The notes beneath the pieces were generated by a model. It was not told where the DNA came from, ran no database searches, and saw only the letters and a program-made list of their open reading frames with translations. From positions 124,001 to 188,000 of the forward strand of contig NZ_JALDAY010000003.1 of NCBI RefSeq assembly GCF_022698165.1: 64,000 nt of DNA, in the 5' to 3' direction. Shown here piece by piece: positions 26,079 to 35,609 of the stretch (its first letter is position 1; the number at the start of each line of letters is the position of its first letter). This DNA is from Streptomyces cylindrosporus (GTDB taxonomy: Bacteria > Actinomycetota > Actinomycetes > Streptomycetales > Streptomycetaceae). The position numbers and the translations under genes were made by a program.

Positions 26079-29000
26079 GTGCACGACGACCGACTGCTGG
26101 TGGAAGCGCGGCTGGAACGGGCCATGAGCCAGTTCGTACGTCCCGCGCAGTACGGGGCGCGTGTGCCACTGGTCCTGTCCGTGTGGCATGTGCCGGGTGA
26201 GCCGGTGCCGGTGGACCAGGCGCTGCAGGCCGCGTACGAGCCGTTCACGACCGGCACGTCCTGGGGAAAGCCCTGGTCGACGAGTTGGTTCCGGTTGGCG
26301 GGGCGGGTCCCCGAGGAGTGGGCGGGCCGCCGGGTGGAGGCGGTGATCGACCCCGGCTTCACCGGCGACGGCCCCGGCTTCCAGGCCGAGGGACTCCTGT
26401 ACGACGCCGCGGGCGTCCCCCTCAAGGGCGTTCACCCGCGCAACCGCCAGCTGACCGTGGGTGCTCCGGCGAGCGGAGGGGAACCGGTCCATCTGCTCCT
26501 GGAGGCGGCGGCCAATCCGGCCGTGCTGCACGGTTTCGCGCCTACGCGTCTGGGCGACGTGCTGACCGCCGGGGATCGCCCCGGCTACCGATTCCGCTCT
26601 GCCGACCTCGCCGTACTCGACGAAGAAGTGTGGCAACTGGTGCTGGACGTGGAGGTGTTGTCGGAGCTGATGCACGAGCTGCCGATGGACCGGCCGCGGC
26701 GGCACGAGGTGCTGCGCGCGCTGGAGGACATGCTCGACGCGCTGGACCTGCACGACGTCCACGCGACGGCTGGGCAGGCCCGGGCCGCGCTGGCGGAGGT
26801 CCTCGCCCGTCCGGCCTCGGCGAGCGCGCACCGGGTGTTCGCGACCGGACACGCGCACATCGACTCGGCCTGGCTGTGGCCGCTGCGCGAGACGGTCCGC
26901 AAGGCCTCCCGCACCTTCGCCAACGTCACCGCGCTCGCCGCCGACTACCCCGAGTTGGTGTTCTCCTGTTCGCAGGCGCAGCAGTACGCGTGGGTGAAGG
27001 AGCACCAGCCGCACATCTGGGAGCGGATCAGGAAGGCGGTACGGGACGGCAACTGGGCGCCGGTCGGGTCGATGTGGGTGGAGTCCGACGCCAACATGCC
27101 GGGCGGCGAGGCACTGGCCCGGCAACTGGTGCACGGCAAGCGGTTCTTCGCCGAGGAGCTCGGCGTGGAGACCGAGGAGGTGTGGCTGCCGGACTCCTTC
27201 GGCTACACGGCCGCCTTCCCGCAGCTCGCGAAACTGGCCGGAATCCGCTGGTTCCTGACCCAGAAACTGAGCTGGAACCAGTCGAACAAGATGCCTCACC
27301 ACACCTTCTGGTGGGAGGGCATCGACGGCACCCGCGTCTTCACCCACTTCCCGCCCGTCGACACCTACAACTCCCAGCTCCACGGCCGCGAACTCGCCCA
27401 CGCGGAGCGCAACTTCGCCGACAAGGGCCGGGCGACGGGCTCACTGGTGCCGTTCGGCTGGGGCGACGGGGGCGGCGGCCCGACCCGCGAGATGCTGGAG
27501 AAGGCCCGCCGGCTGCGCTCCCTGGAGGGCTCACCGACGGTCGAGGTGGTCAGGCCGTCCGTGTTCTTCGCGGCCGCCGAGGAGGAGTACGGCGGCCAGG
27601 CGCCCGTGTGGTCGGGCGAGCTGTACCTGGAGCTGCACAGGGCCACGTACACCACCCAGGCCAAGACCAAGCGGGGCAACCGGCGCTCGGAACACGCCCT
27701 GCGCGAGGCGGAGTTGTGGTGCGCGACGGCGGCAGTGCGCGATCCGTCGTACGCCTACCCGTACGAGGCGCTGGACCGGCTGTGGAAGACGGTGCTGCTG
27801 CACCAGTTCCACGACATCCTGCCCGGCTCGTCGATCGCCTGGGTGCACCGGGAGGCCCGGGAGACGTACGCGCGGGTGCTGGCGGAGGTGGAGGAGCTCA
27901 CGGCGGGAGCGGTGGCGGCACTGGGATCCGGCGAGCCGGCCGTCCTCAACGCCTCGCCGTACCCGCGCACCGAAGTCGTCGGGGACGCTCTCGTGACCGT
28001 GCCGGGACTGGGCTCGACGGCCCTCGCGGGCGGCGCCTCGGAGACGGTCCGGACCCAACAGGACGGCGACTGCGTCCTGCTGGAGAACTCGCGGCTGCGC
28101 GTGACCGTCGACGCGCACGGCCTGCTCTCCTCCGTCCGGGACCTCGACGCCGACCGCGAGGTCCTGTGCGCCCCCGGCAACCTCCTCCAGCTCCACCCCG
28201 ACCACCCCAACGCCTGGGACGCCTGGGACATCGACCGGCACTACCGGCGGCGGCACACGGACCTGACGGACGTGGAGTCGGTGGAGCTGGTGGAGGACGG
28301 GCCGCTCCGGGCGGCGGTGCGGGTGACGCGGGCCTTCGGCAGGTCCCGGATCACCCAGGAGATCCGGCTCGCGGCCGGCAGCCGGCGCGTCGACGTCGTC
28401 ACGGACGTCGACTGGCAGGAGTCGGAGAAGGTGCTCAAGGCCGCCTTCCCCGTCGACGTGCACGCCGAACGCTCCACCGCCGAGATCCAGTTCGGGCATG
28501 TGCACCGTCCCACCCATGCCAACACCAGCTGGGACGCGGCCCGTTTCGAGATCTGCGCGCACCGCTGGCTGAGGGTCGCGGAGGAGGGGTACGGCGTCGC
28601 GGTCCTCAACGACTCGACGTACGGGCACGACGTGACCCGCACCCCGCACGAGGCCGGTCTCGGCACGACCGTACGCCTGACCCTGCTGCGCGCCCCGCAC
28701 AGCCCGGACCCCGAGACGGACCTCGGCACGCACCGCTTCACCTACGCCCTGCTGCCCGGCGCGGACGTCGGGGACGCGGTCGCCGAGGGGCTCGCGCTCA
28801 ACCTGCCGCTGCGGGTGGCCGCGGCACCGGTGGTCCGGCCACTGGTGCGGGTGGACCATCCGGGGGTGACCGTGGAGTCGGTGAAGCTGGCGGAGGACCG
28901 CAGCGGGGACGTGGTGGTACGGCTGTACGAGTCCCGGGGCGGACGGGCGCGGGGCCGGCTGACGCCGGGGTTCCCGGTGGCCCGGGCCGAGGTGACGGAC

Positions 29001-29087
29001 CTGCTGGAACGGCCGCAGCGGGAAACCGACTTGGGCTTCGAGCTGCGGCCGTTCCAGATCCTCACGCTGCGGCTGCGACCTGAGTGA
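26079..29087 (+). CDS. Alpha-mannosidase, glycoside hydrolase family 38
   Basis: 1002 residues, full length for bacterial GH38. The GTG start follows GAGGGAG. Catalytic-domain motifs are ATGHAHIDSAWLWPLRE with zinc ligands His258/His260 and Asp262, and MWVESDANMPGGE with nucleophile Asp337; LHQFHDILPGSS supplies another metal ligand. The C-terminal beta domains (about 620-1000) are present. It lacks a signal peptide, so it hydrolyses imported manno-oligosaccharides in the cytoplasm. No transporter is adjacent. Stop codons of this gene and its convergent neighbour abut without a terminator. Confidence 0.93.
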   Translation: MHDDRLLVEARLERAMSQFVRPAQYGARVPLVLSVWHVPGEPVPVDQALQAAYEPFTTGTSWGKPWSTSWFRLAGRVPEEWAGRRVEAVIDPGFTGDGPGFQAEGLLYDAAGVPLKGVHPRNRQLTVGAPASGGEPVHLLLEAAANPAVLHGFAPTRLGDVLTAGDRPGYRFRSADLAVLDEEVWQLVLDVEVLSELMHELPMDRPRRHEVLRALEDMLDALDLHDVHATAGQARAALAEVLARPASASAHRVFATGHAHIDSAWLWPLRETVRKASRTFANVTALAADYPELVFSCSQAQQYAWVKEHQPHIWERIRKAVRDGNWAPVGSMWVESDANMPGGEALARQLVHGKRFFAEELGVETEEVWLPDSFGYTAAFPQLAKLAGIRWFLTQKLSWNQSNKMPHHTFWWEGIDGTRVFTHFPPVDTYNSQLHGRELAHAERNFADKGRATGSLVPFGWGDGGGGPTREMLEKARRLRSLEGSPTVEVVRPSVFFAAAEEEYGGQAPVWSGELYLELHRATYTTQAKTKRGNRRSEHALREAELWCATAAVRDPSYAYPYEALDRLWKTVLLHQFHDILPGSSIAWVHREARETYARVLAEVEELTAGAVAALGSGEPAVLNASPYPRTEVVGDALVTVPGLGSTALAGGASETVRTQQDGDCVLLENSRLRVTVDAHGLLSSVRDLDADREVLCAPGNLLQLHPDHPNAWDAWDIDRHYRRRHTDLTDVESVELVEDGPLRAAVRVTRAFGRSRITQEIRLAAGSRRVDVVTDVDWQESEKVLKAAFPVDVHAERSTAEIQFGHVHRPTHANTSWDAARFEICAHRWLRVAEEGYGVAVLNDSTYGHDVTRTPHEAGLGTTVRLTLLRAPHSPDPETDLGTHRFTYALLPGADVGDAVAEGLALNLPLRVAAAPVVRPLVRVDHPGVTVESVKLAEDRSGDVVVRLYESRGGRARGRLTPGFPVARAEVTDLLERPQRETDLGFELRPFQILTLRLRPE

Positions 29088-29549
29088 CTACTTGGCGCCG
29101 ACGCTCTTGTCCGCGATGCGGTAGATCTGGCGGCTGTCGCGCTTCATGTCGACGTACAGCTTGGTGCTGGTGTTCTTGCTCCAGGTGAGGGTGACGACGG
29201 CCTCGGTGCGCTTCGCGGTGCTGCCGTTGTCGGTGACCTTCCAGGCGAGCGGGACGTTCTGGGCGCGCAGGACGCCGTCGGCGTGCTCCCGGTCCTCCCA
29301 GGCGGCCAGCGCCTTCTGGTAGGCGGGCGTCAGGTAGTGGGCGCGCAGCGCGGTGCCGAGGTCGCCGCTGCCCTCGTCGGTCACCGCGTCGATGTAGGCG
29401 CCGTAGAAGTCGGCGATCCGGCTGACGTTGTCGGACGGCTTGCCGCTGACGCTGTGCGGGGTGCCGGCGGAGGCCGTGGCGGTGGCGCCGAGGCCGAGGG
29501 CGACGGCGAGGACGCCGGCGGTCAGGACGGTGCGGGTCTTGCTGCTCAT
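29088..29549 (-). CDS. Secreted protein of unknown function
   Basis: 153 residues with a Sec signal peptide (Arg/Lys start, hydrophobic core 9-26, cleavage probably after ATASA near 28). The mature part of about 125 residues has a YGAYIDAVTDEGSGDLGTAL helix followed by beta strands (EAVVTLTWS, TKLYVDMKRD, YRIADKSVG), suggesting a small secreted alpha+beta domain. I do not recognise it. It shares orientation with another secreted protein gene 103 bp upstream and may belong to the same unit. Confidence 0.75.
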   Translation of the reverse strand: MSSKTRTVLTAGVLAVALGLGATATASAGTPHSVSGKPSDNVSRIADFYGAYIDAVTDEGSGDLGTALRAHYLTPAYQKALAAWEDREHADGVLRAQNVPLAWKVTDNGSTAKRTEAVVTLTWSKNTSTKLYVDMKRDSRQIYRIADKSVGAK

Positions 29550-29652
29550 GTGTGTTTCCCCGTTTTCGTTCTCGTTGTTCGGTCGCTGTGCTGGTCTGTG
29601 GTGCGAGCCGCCCTCCCCACCCCCGTGGCGGAGGGCGGCCCCGGTCGTGCGG

Positions 29653-30264
29653 TCAGTGGAGCTTGTTCACGGCCTTGACGGTGGTCTTCTCGAAGGCCTT
29701 CACCGGGGCGCCCTCGAGGTCGCCCATCTGACCCCAGTTCACGACGGTGACGGTGCGGCCGTCGCGGCCGACGGACAGCAGGCGGACGTCGCTCGCGCCG
29801 TAAGAGGTCTCGGTGTGGACGCCGTAGACGTGAGCGCCCTCCTCGACGACCAGCTTCCCGAAGTCCTTGCCCACGGCCTCGACGTCCGGGTCCTGCTGCT
29901 CGATCCGGGCCGGGCAGGACTTGATGTCCTTGTTCAGCCAGGAGGTCAGCTGCTTGGCCGACCGGGTGTCGGGCAGGACGACGGTGATCTGCCGGGCGCC
30001 CGTGTCCAGGTCGGTGCGGAAGTCGCGGTGCCAGGTGTACTCGTGTCCGGGCAGCGCCCGCAGGCAGGTGTCCCCGTCGACGTCGTCCGGGATGCCGCCG
30101 GTGACCTTGCCGGCCGTCCAGGACGAGGAGGGGTGCGGCGGGAGGTCCTTGGCCGCGAGGAAGCCGGGTGCCTTCTGTGCGGCGGCGGCCGGGCCGGCGA
30201 GCGCCACGGCCAGGCCGGTGACGGTGACGGCGAGGAGCGCGCCTGCTCCGGTGCGCTTGGGCAT
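29653..30264 (-). CDS. Secreted protein of unknown function
   Basis: 203 residues from ATG 30264. A signal peptide covers residues 1-29 (core GALLAVTVTGLAVALAG, cleavage after AAA). The mature protein has two cysteines likely to form a disulfide (in GDTCLRALP and SCPARIEQQ) and a PpgH/PknH-sensor-like rhythm of strands (QITVVLPDTRSAKQLTSWL). It is divergent from the membrane HTH protein at 30482, which also has a large external domain, so the three may form an envelope sensing group. Function unknown. Confidence 0.75.
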   Translation of the reverse strand: MPKRTGAGALLAVTVTGLAVALAGPAAAAQKAPGFLAAKDLPPHPSSSWTAGKVTGGIPDDVDGDTCLRALPGHEYTWHRDFRTDLDTGARQITVVLPDTRSAKQLTSWLNKDIKSCPARIEQQDPDVEAVGKDFGKLVVEEGAHVYGVHTETSYGASDVRLLSVGRDGRTVTVVNWGQMGDLEGAPVKAFEKTTVKAVNKLH

Positions 30265-30481
30265 GGGTGTCCCCCGTTGGTGAGTGCATGGGTGTGGATG
30301 TCGTCCGACGCCGGTTGGTCGGTCCGGCCCTGGTCGGTGCGACACCAAGAGCATCGGCCGTCACCGCAGTCCGGCGCAACGACTGGCGCCCGTTCCGCGA
30401 CCGTGGAACCATCCCATCCCATCTGACGTGCAGGTATATGAGTGCCTGGGATACGGGGTTCGGTGGACGACGGGGGGAACG

Positions 30482-31930
30482 GTGTCGGCTGGGGACGAGG
30501 TCGAGGAGTTCGCGGCGCTGCTGCGCCGGTTGAAGGACCGCACGGACCGGAGCTACGGCTCGCTGGCCCGGCGCGTCAACATGAACACCTCGACGCTGCA
30601 CCGGTACTGCGCGGGCGAGGCGGTACCGCAGGACTTCGCCCCGGTGGAACGCCTGGCGGCCTTCTGCGAGGCGACCCCGGAGGAACGCCTCGAACTGCAC
30701 CGGCTGTGGCTGCTGGCGGTGGCGGCTCGGCAGCGGGTGCGGGCGGGCCAGGGAGCCGTGGAGCCGGCGGGGCCTGAAACGGAGACGGAAGCCGAGGCGC
30801 GGACGAAGCCCGGGGCGGAGACGGAACCCGGGTCGGAGACCGAGGCGGCGGCCGGGCCGGGAACCGAGACGGCAGCCGGACCGGGAACCGAGACGGCAGC
30901 CGGACCGGAGACCGAAGTGGCGGCCGGGCCGGGGACCGAAGTGGTGGCCGAGGCAGGGACGGAAGTGGCGCCGCCGACGGGTCCGGTGGCGCGGGCGCCC
31001 TGGTACCGGCGCAGGCGGACGTTCCTCGGCGCGGCGGTGGCGACCGTGCTGCTGGTCACCCTGAGCAGCCTGTCCGCGCTGTCGGCGGACCGCTCCCCCG
31101 ACGACTCGGCGCAGGCGCCCGGACACCCCCGTACCGCGACCGGCGCCTCGCACCACCGCCCCTCGGCCTCGGCCACCGGCCCCTCCCCCAGCTCCTCCTC
31201 GGCCGCCCCGTCCTCATCGGGGGCGCGGGACTCGGCGAGCCCCCGGCCGAAGGACGGCACCCCGGCCGCCGGGAAGAGCGACGCGCCCGTGGGCACCGGC
31301 GTGCCCCTCGCCTGGACCGCCGACTCGCAGGTCTGGGAGGGGGGCTGCATGCACGACTACGTCATCGACAAGTCGCCCGACCAGGTGCCCCCGCCGCCGG
31401 TGCCGCAGGACGCCGCGGCGTGGGCGGCGACGCAGGGAGCGGTGCACGGGCGGAAGACGATGGTGCAGATCTCGGTGCAGGGCAAGTCCTCCACCGCCGT
31501 CGTCCTGGAGGCCCTCCGGGTCCGCGTCGCCGGCCGGGGCACTCCGGTCAAGGGCACCACGTACGACATGGCGCAGGGCTGCGGCGGCGGCCTCGGCCCC
31601 CGCTACTTCGACGTGAACCTCGACATCGATCGCCCCATCGCCCGCGCGGTCCCGGGCGTCGACGCGAGCGGAGCCCACGTCCCCGCCGTGCAGTTCCCCT
31701 ACCGCGTCTCCGCCCAGGACCCGGAGGTGCTGCTGGTCACCGCGACGACCGAGATGTACGACTGCGGCTGGTACCTGGAGCTCGACTGGTCCTCCCAGGG
31801 CCGCACGGGCACGGTCCGCATCGACGACCACGGCCGCCCGTTCCGCACCACCTCCATCAAGGGCCTGCCCCGCTACTGGTACGGCACGAACGGCCACGGC
31901 GTACGCCAGTGGGTGCCCGCGGACTCCTAG
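30482..31930 (+). CDS. Membrane-anchored HTH (XRE-like) protein with external domain
   Basis: 482 residues from GTG 30482 with GGGGGA upstream. Residues 8-60 form a helix-turn-helix (SYGSLARRVNMNTSTLHRYC); 95-165 are a Glu/Thr/Gly/Pro repeat linker; 180-200 is a transmembrane helix after Arg-rich WYRRRR; 200-275 is a Ser/Pro-rich spacer; the remaining 200 residues are an external domain with several cysteines (GGCMHDY, QGCGGGL, YDCGWY). It probably couples an outside signal to a DNA- or protein-binding inside domain. Its stop shares the bases CTAG with the stop of the convergent poxB gene. Confidence 0.78.
   Translation: MSAGDEVEEFAALLRRLKDRTDRSYGSLARRVNMNTSTLHRYCAGEAVPQDFAPVERLAAFCEATPEERLELHRLWLLAVAARQRVRAGQGAVEPAGPETETEAEARTKPGAETEPGSETEAAAGPGTETAAGPGTETAAGPETEVAAGPGTEVVAEAGTEVAPPTGPVARAPWYRRRRTFLGAAVATVLLVTLSSLSALSADRSPDDSAQAPGHPRTATGASHHRPSASATGPSPSSSSAAPSSSGARDSASPRPKDGTPAAGKSDAPVGTGVPLAWTADSQVWEGGCMHDYVIDKSPDQVPPPPVPQDAAAWAATQGAVHGRKTMVQISVQGKSSTAVVLEALRVRVAGRGTPVKGTTYDMAQGCGGGLGPRYFDVNLDIDRPIARAVPGVDASGAHVPAVQFPYRVSAQDPEVLLVTATTEMYDCGWYLELDWSSQGRTGTVRIDDHGRPFRTTSIKGLPRYWYGTNGHGVRQWVPADS
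30846..30970 (+). repeat. In-frame 24-bp tandem repeat in a linker
   Basis: About five imperfect copies of a 24-bp unit (core GGAACCGAGACGGCAGCC) encode GPGTETAA-like octapeptides in the HTH protein. The copies at 30859-30906 are almost identical, a sign of recent slippage, so linker length probably varies between strains. Confidence 0.7.
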
Positions 31931-33669
31931 GGCCGGGGCATGTTGCGGAGGTTGGAGCGGGCCATCTGGAGCATGCGCCCGACTCCGCCGTCCAGCACGA
32001 TCTTCGAGGCGGACAAGGCGAAGCCGGTCACCATCTCGGCGCTGATCTTCGGCGGGATGGACAGCGCGTTGGGGTCGGTGACGACGTCGACGAGGGCCGG
32101 GCCCTTGTGCTTGAACGCCGACTTCAGGGCGCCCGCGAGGTCCTTGGGCTTCTCGACCCGCACGCCGTGGGCGCCGCAGGCACGCGCGACGGCCGCGAAG
32201 TCGGGATTCTTGTTCGTCGTGCCGTAGGACGGCAGGCCCGCGACCAGCATCTCCAACTCGACCATGCCCAGGGAGGAGTTGTTGAAGAGGACGACCTTGA
32301 CCGGCAGGCCGTACTGGACCAGCGTCAGGAAGTCGCCCATCAGCATGGAGAACCCGCCGTCCCCGGACATCGACACGACCTGACGGCCACGGTCGGTGAA
32401 CTGGGCGCCGATCGCCATCGGCAGCGCGTTCGCCATCGACCCGTGCGAGAACGAACCGATCACGCGGCGGCGGCCGTTGGGGGTGATGTACCGCGCGGCC
32501 CACACGTTGCACATCCCGGTGTCGACCGTGAACACCGCGTCCTCGTCGGCGAGTTCGTCGAGGACGGAGGCCACATACTCGGGGTGGATCGGGACGTGCT
32601 TGTCGACCTTGCGGGTGTACGCCTTCACCACCCCCTCCAGCGCGTCCGCGTGCTTCTTGAGCATCCGGTCGAGGAAGCGCCTGTTCTGCTTGGGCCGCAC
32701 CCGGGGCGTCAGACAGGGCAGGGTCTCCTTCACATCGCCCCAGACGGCGAGGTCGAGCTTGGAGCGGCGGCCCAAGTGCTCGGGCCTGACGTCGATCTGA
32801 GCGATCTTGACGTCGTCGGGGAGGAAGGCGTTGTACGGGAAGTCGGTGCCGAGCAGGATCAGCAGATCGCACTCGTGGGTGGCCTCGTAGGCGGCGCCGT
32901 AGCCGAGCAGACCGCTCATGCCGACGTCGTACGGGTTGTCGTACTGGATCCACTCCTTGCCCCGCAGGGCGTGTCCCACGGGCGACTTGACCTTCTCCGC
33001 GAACTCCATGACCTCGGCGTGCGCGCCCGCCGTGCCGCTGCCGCAGAAGAGGGTGATCTTCTCGGCCTCGTCGATCATCCGCACGAGCTTGTCGATCTCG
33101 GCGTCGCCGGGGCGGACGGTGGGGCGTGAGGTGACGAGGGCGGTCTCGGCGGCCTTGTCCGGGGCGGGCTGGTCGGCGATGTCGCCGGGCAGCGACACCA
33201 CGCTCACCCCGCTCTGTCCGACGGCGTGCTGGATGGCGGTCTGCAGCAGCCGTGGCATCTGCTTCGGGTTGGAGATCAGCTCGCTGTAGTGGCTGCACTC
33301 GCGGAACAGCTGGTCGGGGTGGGTCTCCTGGAAGTAGCCCAGGCCGATCTCGCTGGAGGGAATGTGCGAGGCGAGGGCGAGGACCGGGGCCATGGAGCGG
33401 TGGGCGTCGTACAGGCCGTTGATGAGGTGCAGGTTGCCGGGGCCGCAGGAGCCGGCGCAGGCCGTCAGTTTGCCCGTGATCTGGGCCTCCGCCCCCGCGG
33501 CGAACGCGGCGGTCTCCTCGTGGCGGACGTGCACCCAGTCGATGGCGGCGTTTCTGCGGACGGCGTCGACGACCGGGTTGAGGCTGTCGCCGACGACGCC
33601 GTAGAGGCGCTTCACTCCGGCGCGGACGAGGATGTCGACGAACTGCTCGGCGACGTTCTGCTTGGCCAT
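31927..33669 (-). CDS. poxB: Thiamine-diphosphate enzyme, pyruvate oxidase (PoxB)-like
   Basis: 580 residues, close to E. coli PoxB (572). Three acetohydroxyacid-synthase-type domains are intact: N-terminal DWVHVRHEETAAFAAGAEAQ with the activating Glu, a central FAD/structural domain, and the C-terminal SGDGGFSMLMGDFLTLVQ diphosphate site. NALSIPPKI and a basic C-terminal tail are seen in PoxB-type proteins. It would convert pyruvate to acetate and CO2 at the membrane with quinone as acceptor. The ATG at 33669 is favoured by alignment. It stands alone between convergent and divergent neighbours. Confidence 0.85.
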   Translation of the reverse strand: MAKQNVAEQFVDILVRAGVKRLYGVVGDSLNPVVDAVRRNAAIDWVHVRHEETAAFAAGAEAQITGKLTACAGSCGPGNLHLINGLYDAHRSMAPVLALASHIPSSEIGLGYFQETHPDQLFRECSHYSELISNPKQMPRLLQTAIQHAVGQSGVSVVSLPGDIADQPAPDKAAETALVTSRPTVRPGDAEIDKLVRMIDEAEKITLFCGSGTAGAHAEVMEFAEKVKSPVGHALRGKEWIQYDNPYDVGMSGLLGYGAAYEATHECDLLILLGTDFPYNAFLPDDVKIAQIDVRPEHLGRRSKLDLAVWGDVKETLPCLTPRVRPKQNRRFLDRMLKKHADALEGVVKAYTRKVDKHVPIHPEYVASVLDELADEDAVFTVDTGMCNVWAARYITPNGRRRVIGSFSHGSMANALPMAIGAQFTDRGRQVVSMSGDGGFSMLMGDFLTLVQYGLPVKVVLFNNSSLGMVELEMLVAGLPSYGTTNKNPDFAAVARACGAHGVRVEKPKDLAGALKSAFKHKGPALVDVVTDPNALSIPPKISAEMVTGFALSASKIVLDGGVGRMLQMARSNLRNMPRP

Positions 33670-33733
33670 GGTGCACTCATGCCCTTCGGTCTCCGCGGAT
33701 CCCTGTGGGTCCATGAATTCACACGCGGGGCCG

Positions 33734-35152
33734 TCACGCCTCCCAAACGGCGGCAGCCGTACGGTCGTCCGCGTATCCCTTGACCCGGACCTGGGTGTCG
33801 GCGAGGAACGCGGCGAGGCCGGGCGGACCGGAGTTCGACCACCGGCCGGTCAGATGGCGGCACAGGTCGGGTTCGCCGCGCAGCGGGTCCGCGAGGCCGC
33901 CGGTGCACATCAGGAGGGTGTCACCCGGGTGGGCCACCGAGGCGCGGAACCGGAAGGGTTCGCGGGGCGGCTCGGGGGCGGGCTCGTACGGGCTCGGCGG
34001 CGTCGGGATGCCGAGGTCCATGGTGAGGCGGTCGCCCTCGGGCGTCTCGGCGGGCAGCGAGCCGAAACCGACGACGGGAGCGCCGGTGACGTCGGTGACG
34101 CGCGGCTCGATGTCCTGCCAGGCGCCGTCCCGCAGCCGGAACAGACCGCCGGCGCCGACGCCGAAGAAGACGCGGGTACGGCACTCCGGATCGGCGGGCA
34201 GCAGCAGACAGCGCAGGGTCGCCGAGTACTCCTCGGGGTCGATGCCCTGTTCGGCGGCGCTGGCGCGGAGCTTGCCGAGGCTGCGGTCGGTGAGGCGGTG
34301 CAGGCCGGACTTGAGGTCGCCGCGCCGCGCCGCCCTGATGTCCTCGGCGAGCCGGGCGTGGCTGCGGCCGACGGCACGGCCGATCCAGTGGCAGGCCTCG
34401 GCGGCGGCGCGGTGGGCGCCCGGGGTGGCGCGGGCGCCGGTGGCCATCGCGACGAGGATCAGCGCGTGCTCGGCGGTGCCGAAGCGGGCGGTGAGGAGGG
34501 AGTCGCGGCGGGGTTCGCCCCGGTAGCGGGCGGAGTCGCCGCGGACGGAGACGGCACGGAGGGTGCAGGAGCCGTACTTGGCGCCGTCCAGCACGGTGTC
34601 GGCGACCAGGTCGTCGAGGTCGTCCGGGTCGGCGGGCGGGAGGGCGGTGGGTTCGGCGTCGTAGGTCGGGGGGCCGGAGCCCACGTAGTCGACGGGGGGC
34701 GGGGGGAGGGTGGGGAGGTCCAGGTGGGTGGCGGTCCGGACGGCGGGCGGGGGGCTGTCCGCGGTGACCTGTGTCGTGGGGGTGGCCGGTGCCGATGGGA
34801 GGGCGTCGTCGACCTGCGTTGCGGGGGTGGCCGCGCCGACCGGCGCCTGCGGGGTGCCGTCCCTCTTCGCGGTGGGCACCGTGGCCACCGGAGACTCCGT
34901 GGACACGCGGCCCGGTGACGGCTGGTCGGTGTTGCCGGGGCGTTGCGGTGGCACCGTCGTCCCGGTCGCGCCCTCGTTCGGCGGCGCCGCCTCCGGGTCG
35001 GCCCCGTTGCCCACCGTCCCCGCGGCCGAGGCGAAGCGGTCGTCGAGGGTGTCGGGTGCGGGCGTGGGGCCGGTGTCCTCGGTGGAGTCGTCGTACAGCT
35101 GTCCCCACCAGTCGTCCGAATGACCGGTGGGCGTTCCCCCCTGCTGGCTCAT
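33734..35152 (-). CDS. PP2C-family serine/threonine phosphatase
   Basis: 472 residues from ATG 35152. The first 170 residues are Pro/Thr/Ala-rich and disordered; the rest resembles the PP2C fold of actinobacterial proteins, with ARYRGEPRRDSLLTARF early, LILVAMATGARA, DTLLMCTGGLADPL and the final KGYADDRTAAAVWE, which would hold the last metal-binding Asp. It probably reverses Ser/Thr kinase action. The classical DG metal motif is altered to GD-like residues, so activity is not certain. No kinase gene is adjacent. Confidence 0.72.
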   Translation of the reverse strand: MSQQGGTPTGHSDDWWGQLYDDSTEDTGPTPAPDTLDDRFASAAGTVGNGADPEAAPPNEGATGTTVPPQRPGNTDQPSPGRVSTESPVATVPTAKRDGTPQAPVGAATPATQVDDALPSAPATPTTQVTADSPPPAVRTATHLDLPTLPPPPVDYVGSGPPTYDAEPTALPPADPDDLDDLVADTVLDGAKYGSCTLRAVSVRGDSARYRGEPRRDSLLTARFGTAEHALILVAMATGARATPGAHRAAAEACHWIGRAVGRSHARLAEDIRAARRGDLKSGLHRLTDRSLGKLRASAAEQGIDPEEYSATLRCLLLPADPECRTRVFFGVGAGGLFRLRDGAWQDIEPRVTDVTGAPVVGFGSLPAETPEGDRLTMDLGIPTPPSPYEPAPEPPREPFRFRASVAHPGDTLLMCTGGLADPLRGEPDLCRHLTGRWSNSGPPGLAAFLADTQVRVKGYADDRTAAAVWEA

Positions 35153-35218
35153 GCCCCTAATTGTCCACCGCACGGGCCGGATGAAAACGGGGCATCGGGA
35201 AAAACCGGCGCGGCACTC

Positions 35219-35311
35219 CCCGTCGAACGGCGTGTCGGGTGACCCGTCGAACGGCGGTACGCAGGAAGTCGCCGGGCGGTTCCACCCCCCACGGGAGAAC
35301 CGCCCGGCGAC
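35219..35311. repeat. Direct repeats and 15-bp hairpin in a divergent intergenic region
   Basis: The 457-bp gap (35153-35609) contains two copies of CCCGTCGAACGGCG (35219-35232, 35243-35256), each with a CCGT-CGA-ACGG dyad, and then a hairpin with perfect 15-base arms (35268-35282 and 35297-35311). The neighbours diverge, so a terminator is not expected here; a small RNA or operator set is possible. The rest of the gap shows no gene that I can support. Confidence 0.5.
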
Positions 35312-35609
35312 GGCTGAGTGACCCGGGCCCGGATCACCTTCTGGAGCAACCGGACCACGACGGAAGACGACGGCGAAGTCCGGCCAGGGCCCGAGTGTGA
35401 CCGGTCTTCTTAGCGATCAGCTGTGATTCCCGGTCCCACGCTCCCGCCCCAGGCGGGAGGCGGTTCACTGCGGTGGCGCCACCTTGGCAGAGTGACCGGT
35501 GGTACGGCGATGATGTTCCGCGGCGGGTTTGCGCCGTGGCTGGTTTCCGCCACGGGCCCCGCCGCTGGTCGGGGCCACGAGGGCCGGGTTCGGGGAGGGG
35601 CGAGGCCTG

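Noticed and set aside
26285..29083. Long +2-shifted frame across the alpha-mannosidase gene
   Set aside because: Shadow of GH38 codons; Gly/Arg/Ala/Pro-rich and without domains.
30846..30970. CRISPR-like direct repeats
   Set aside because: Repeats are contiguous, in frame, without unique spacers, and encode a linker.
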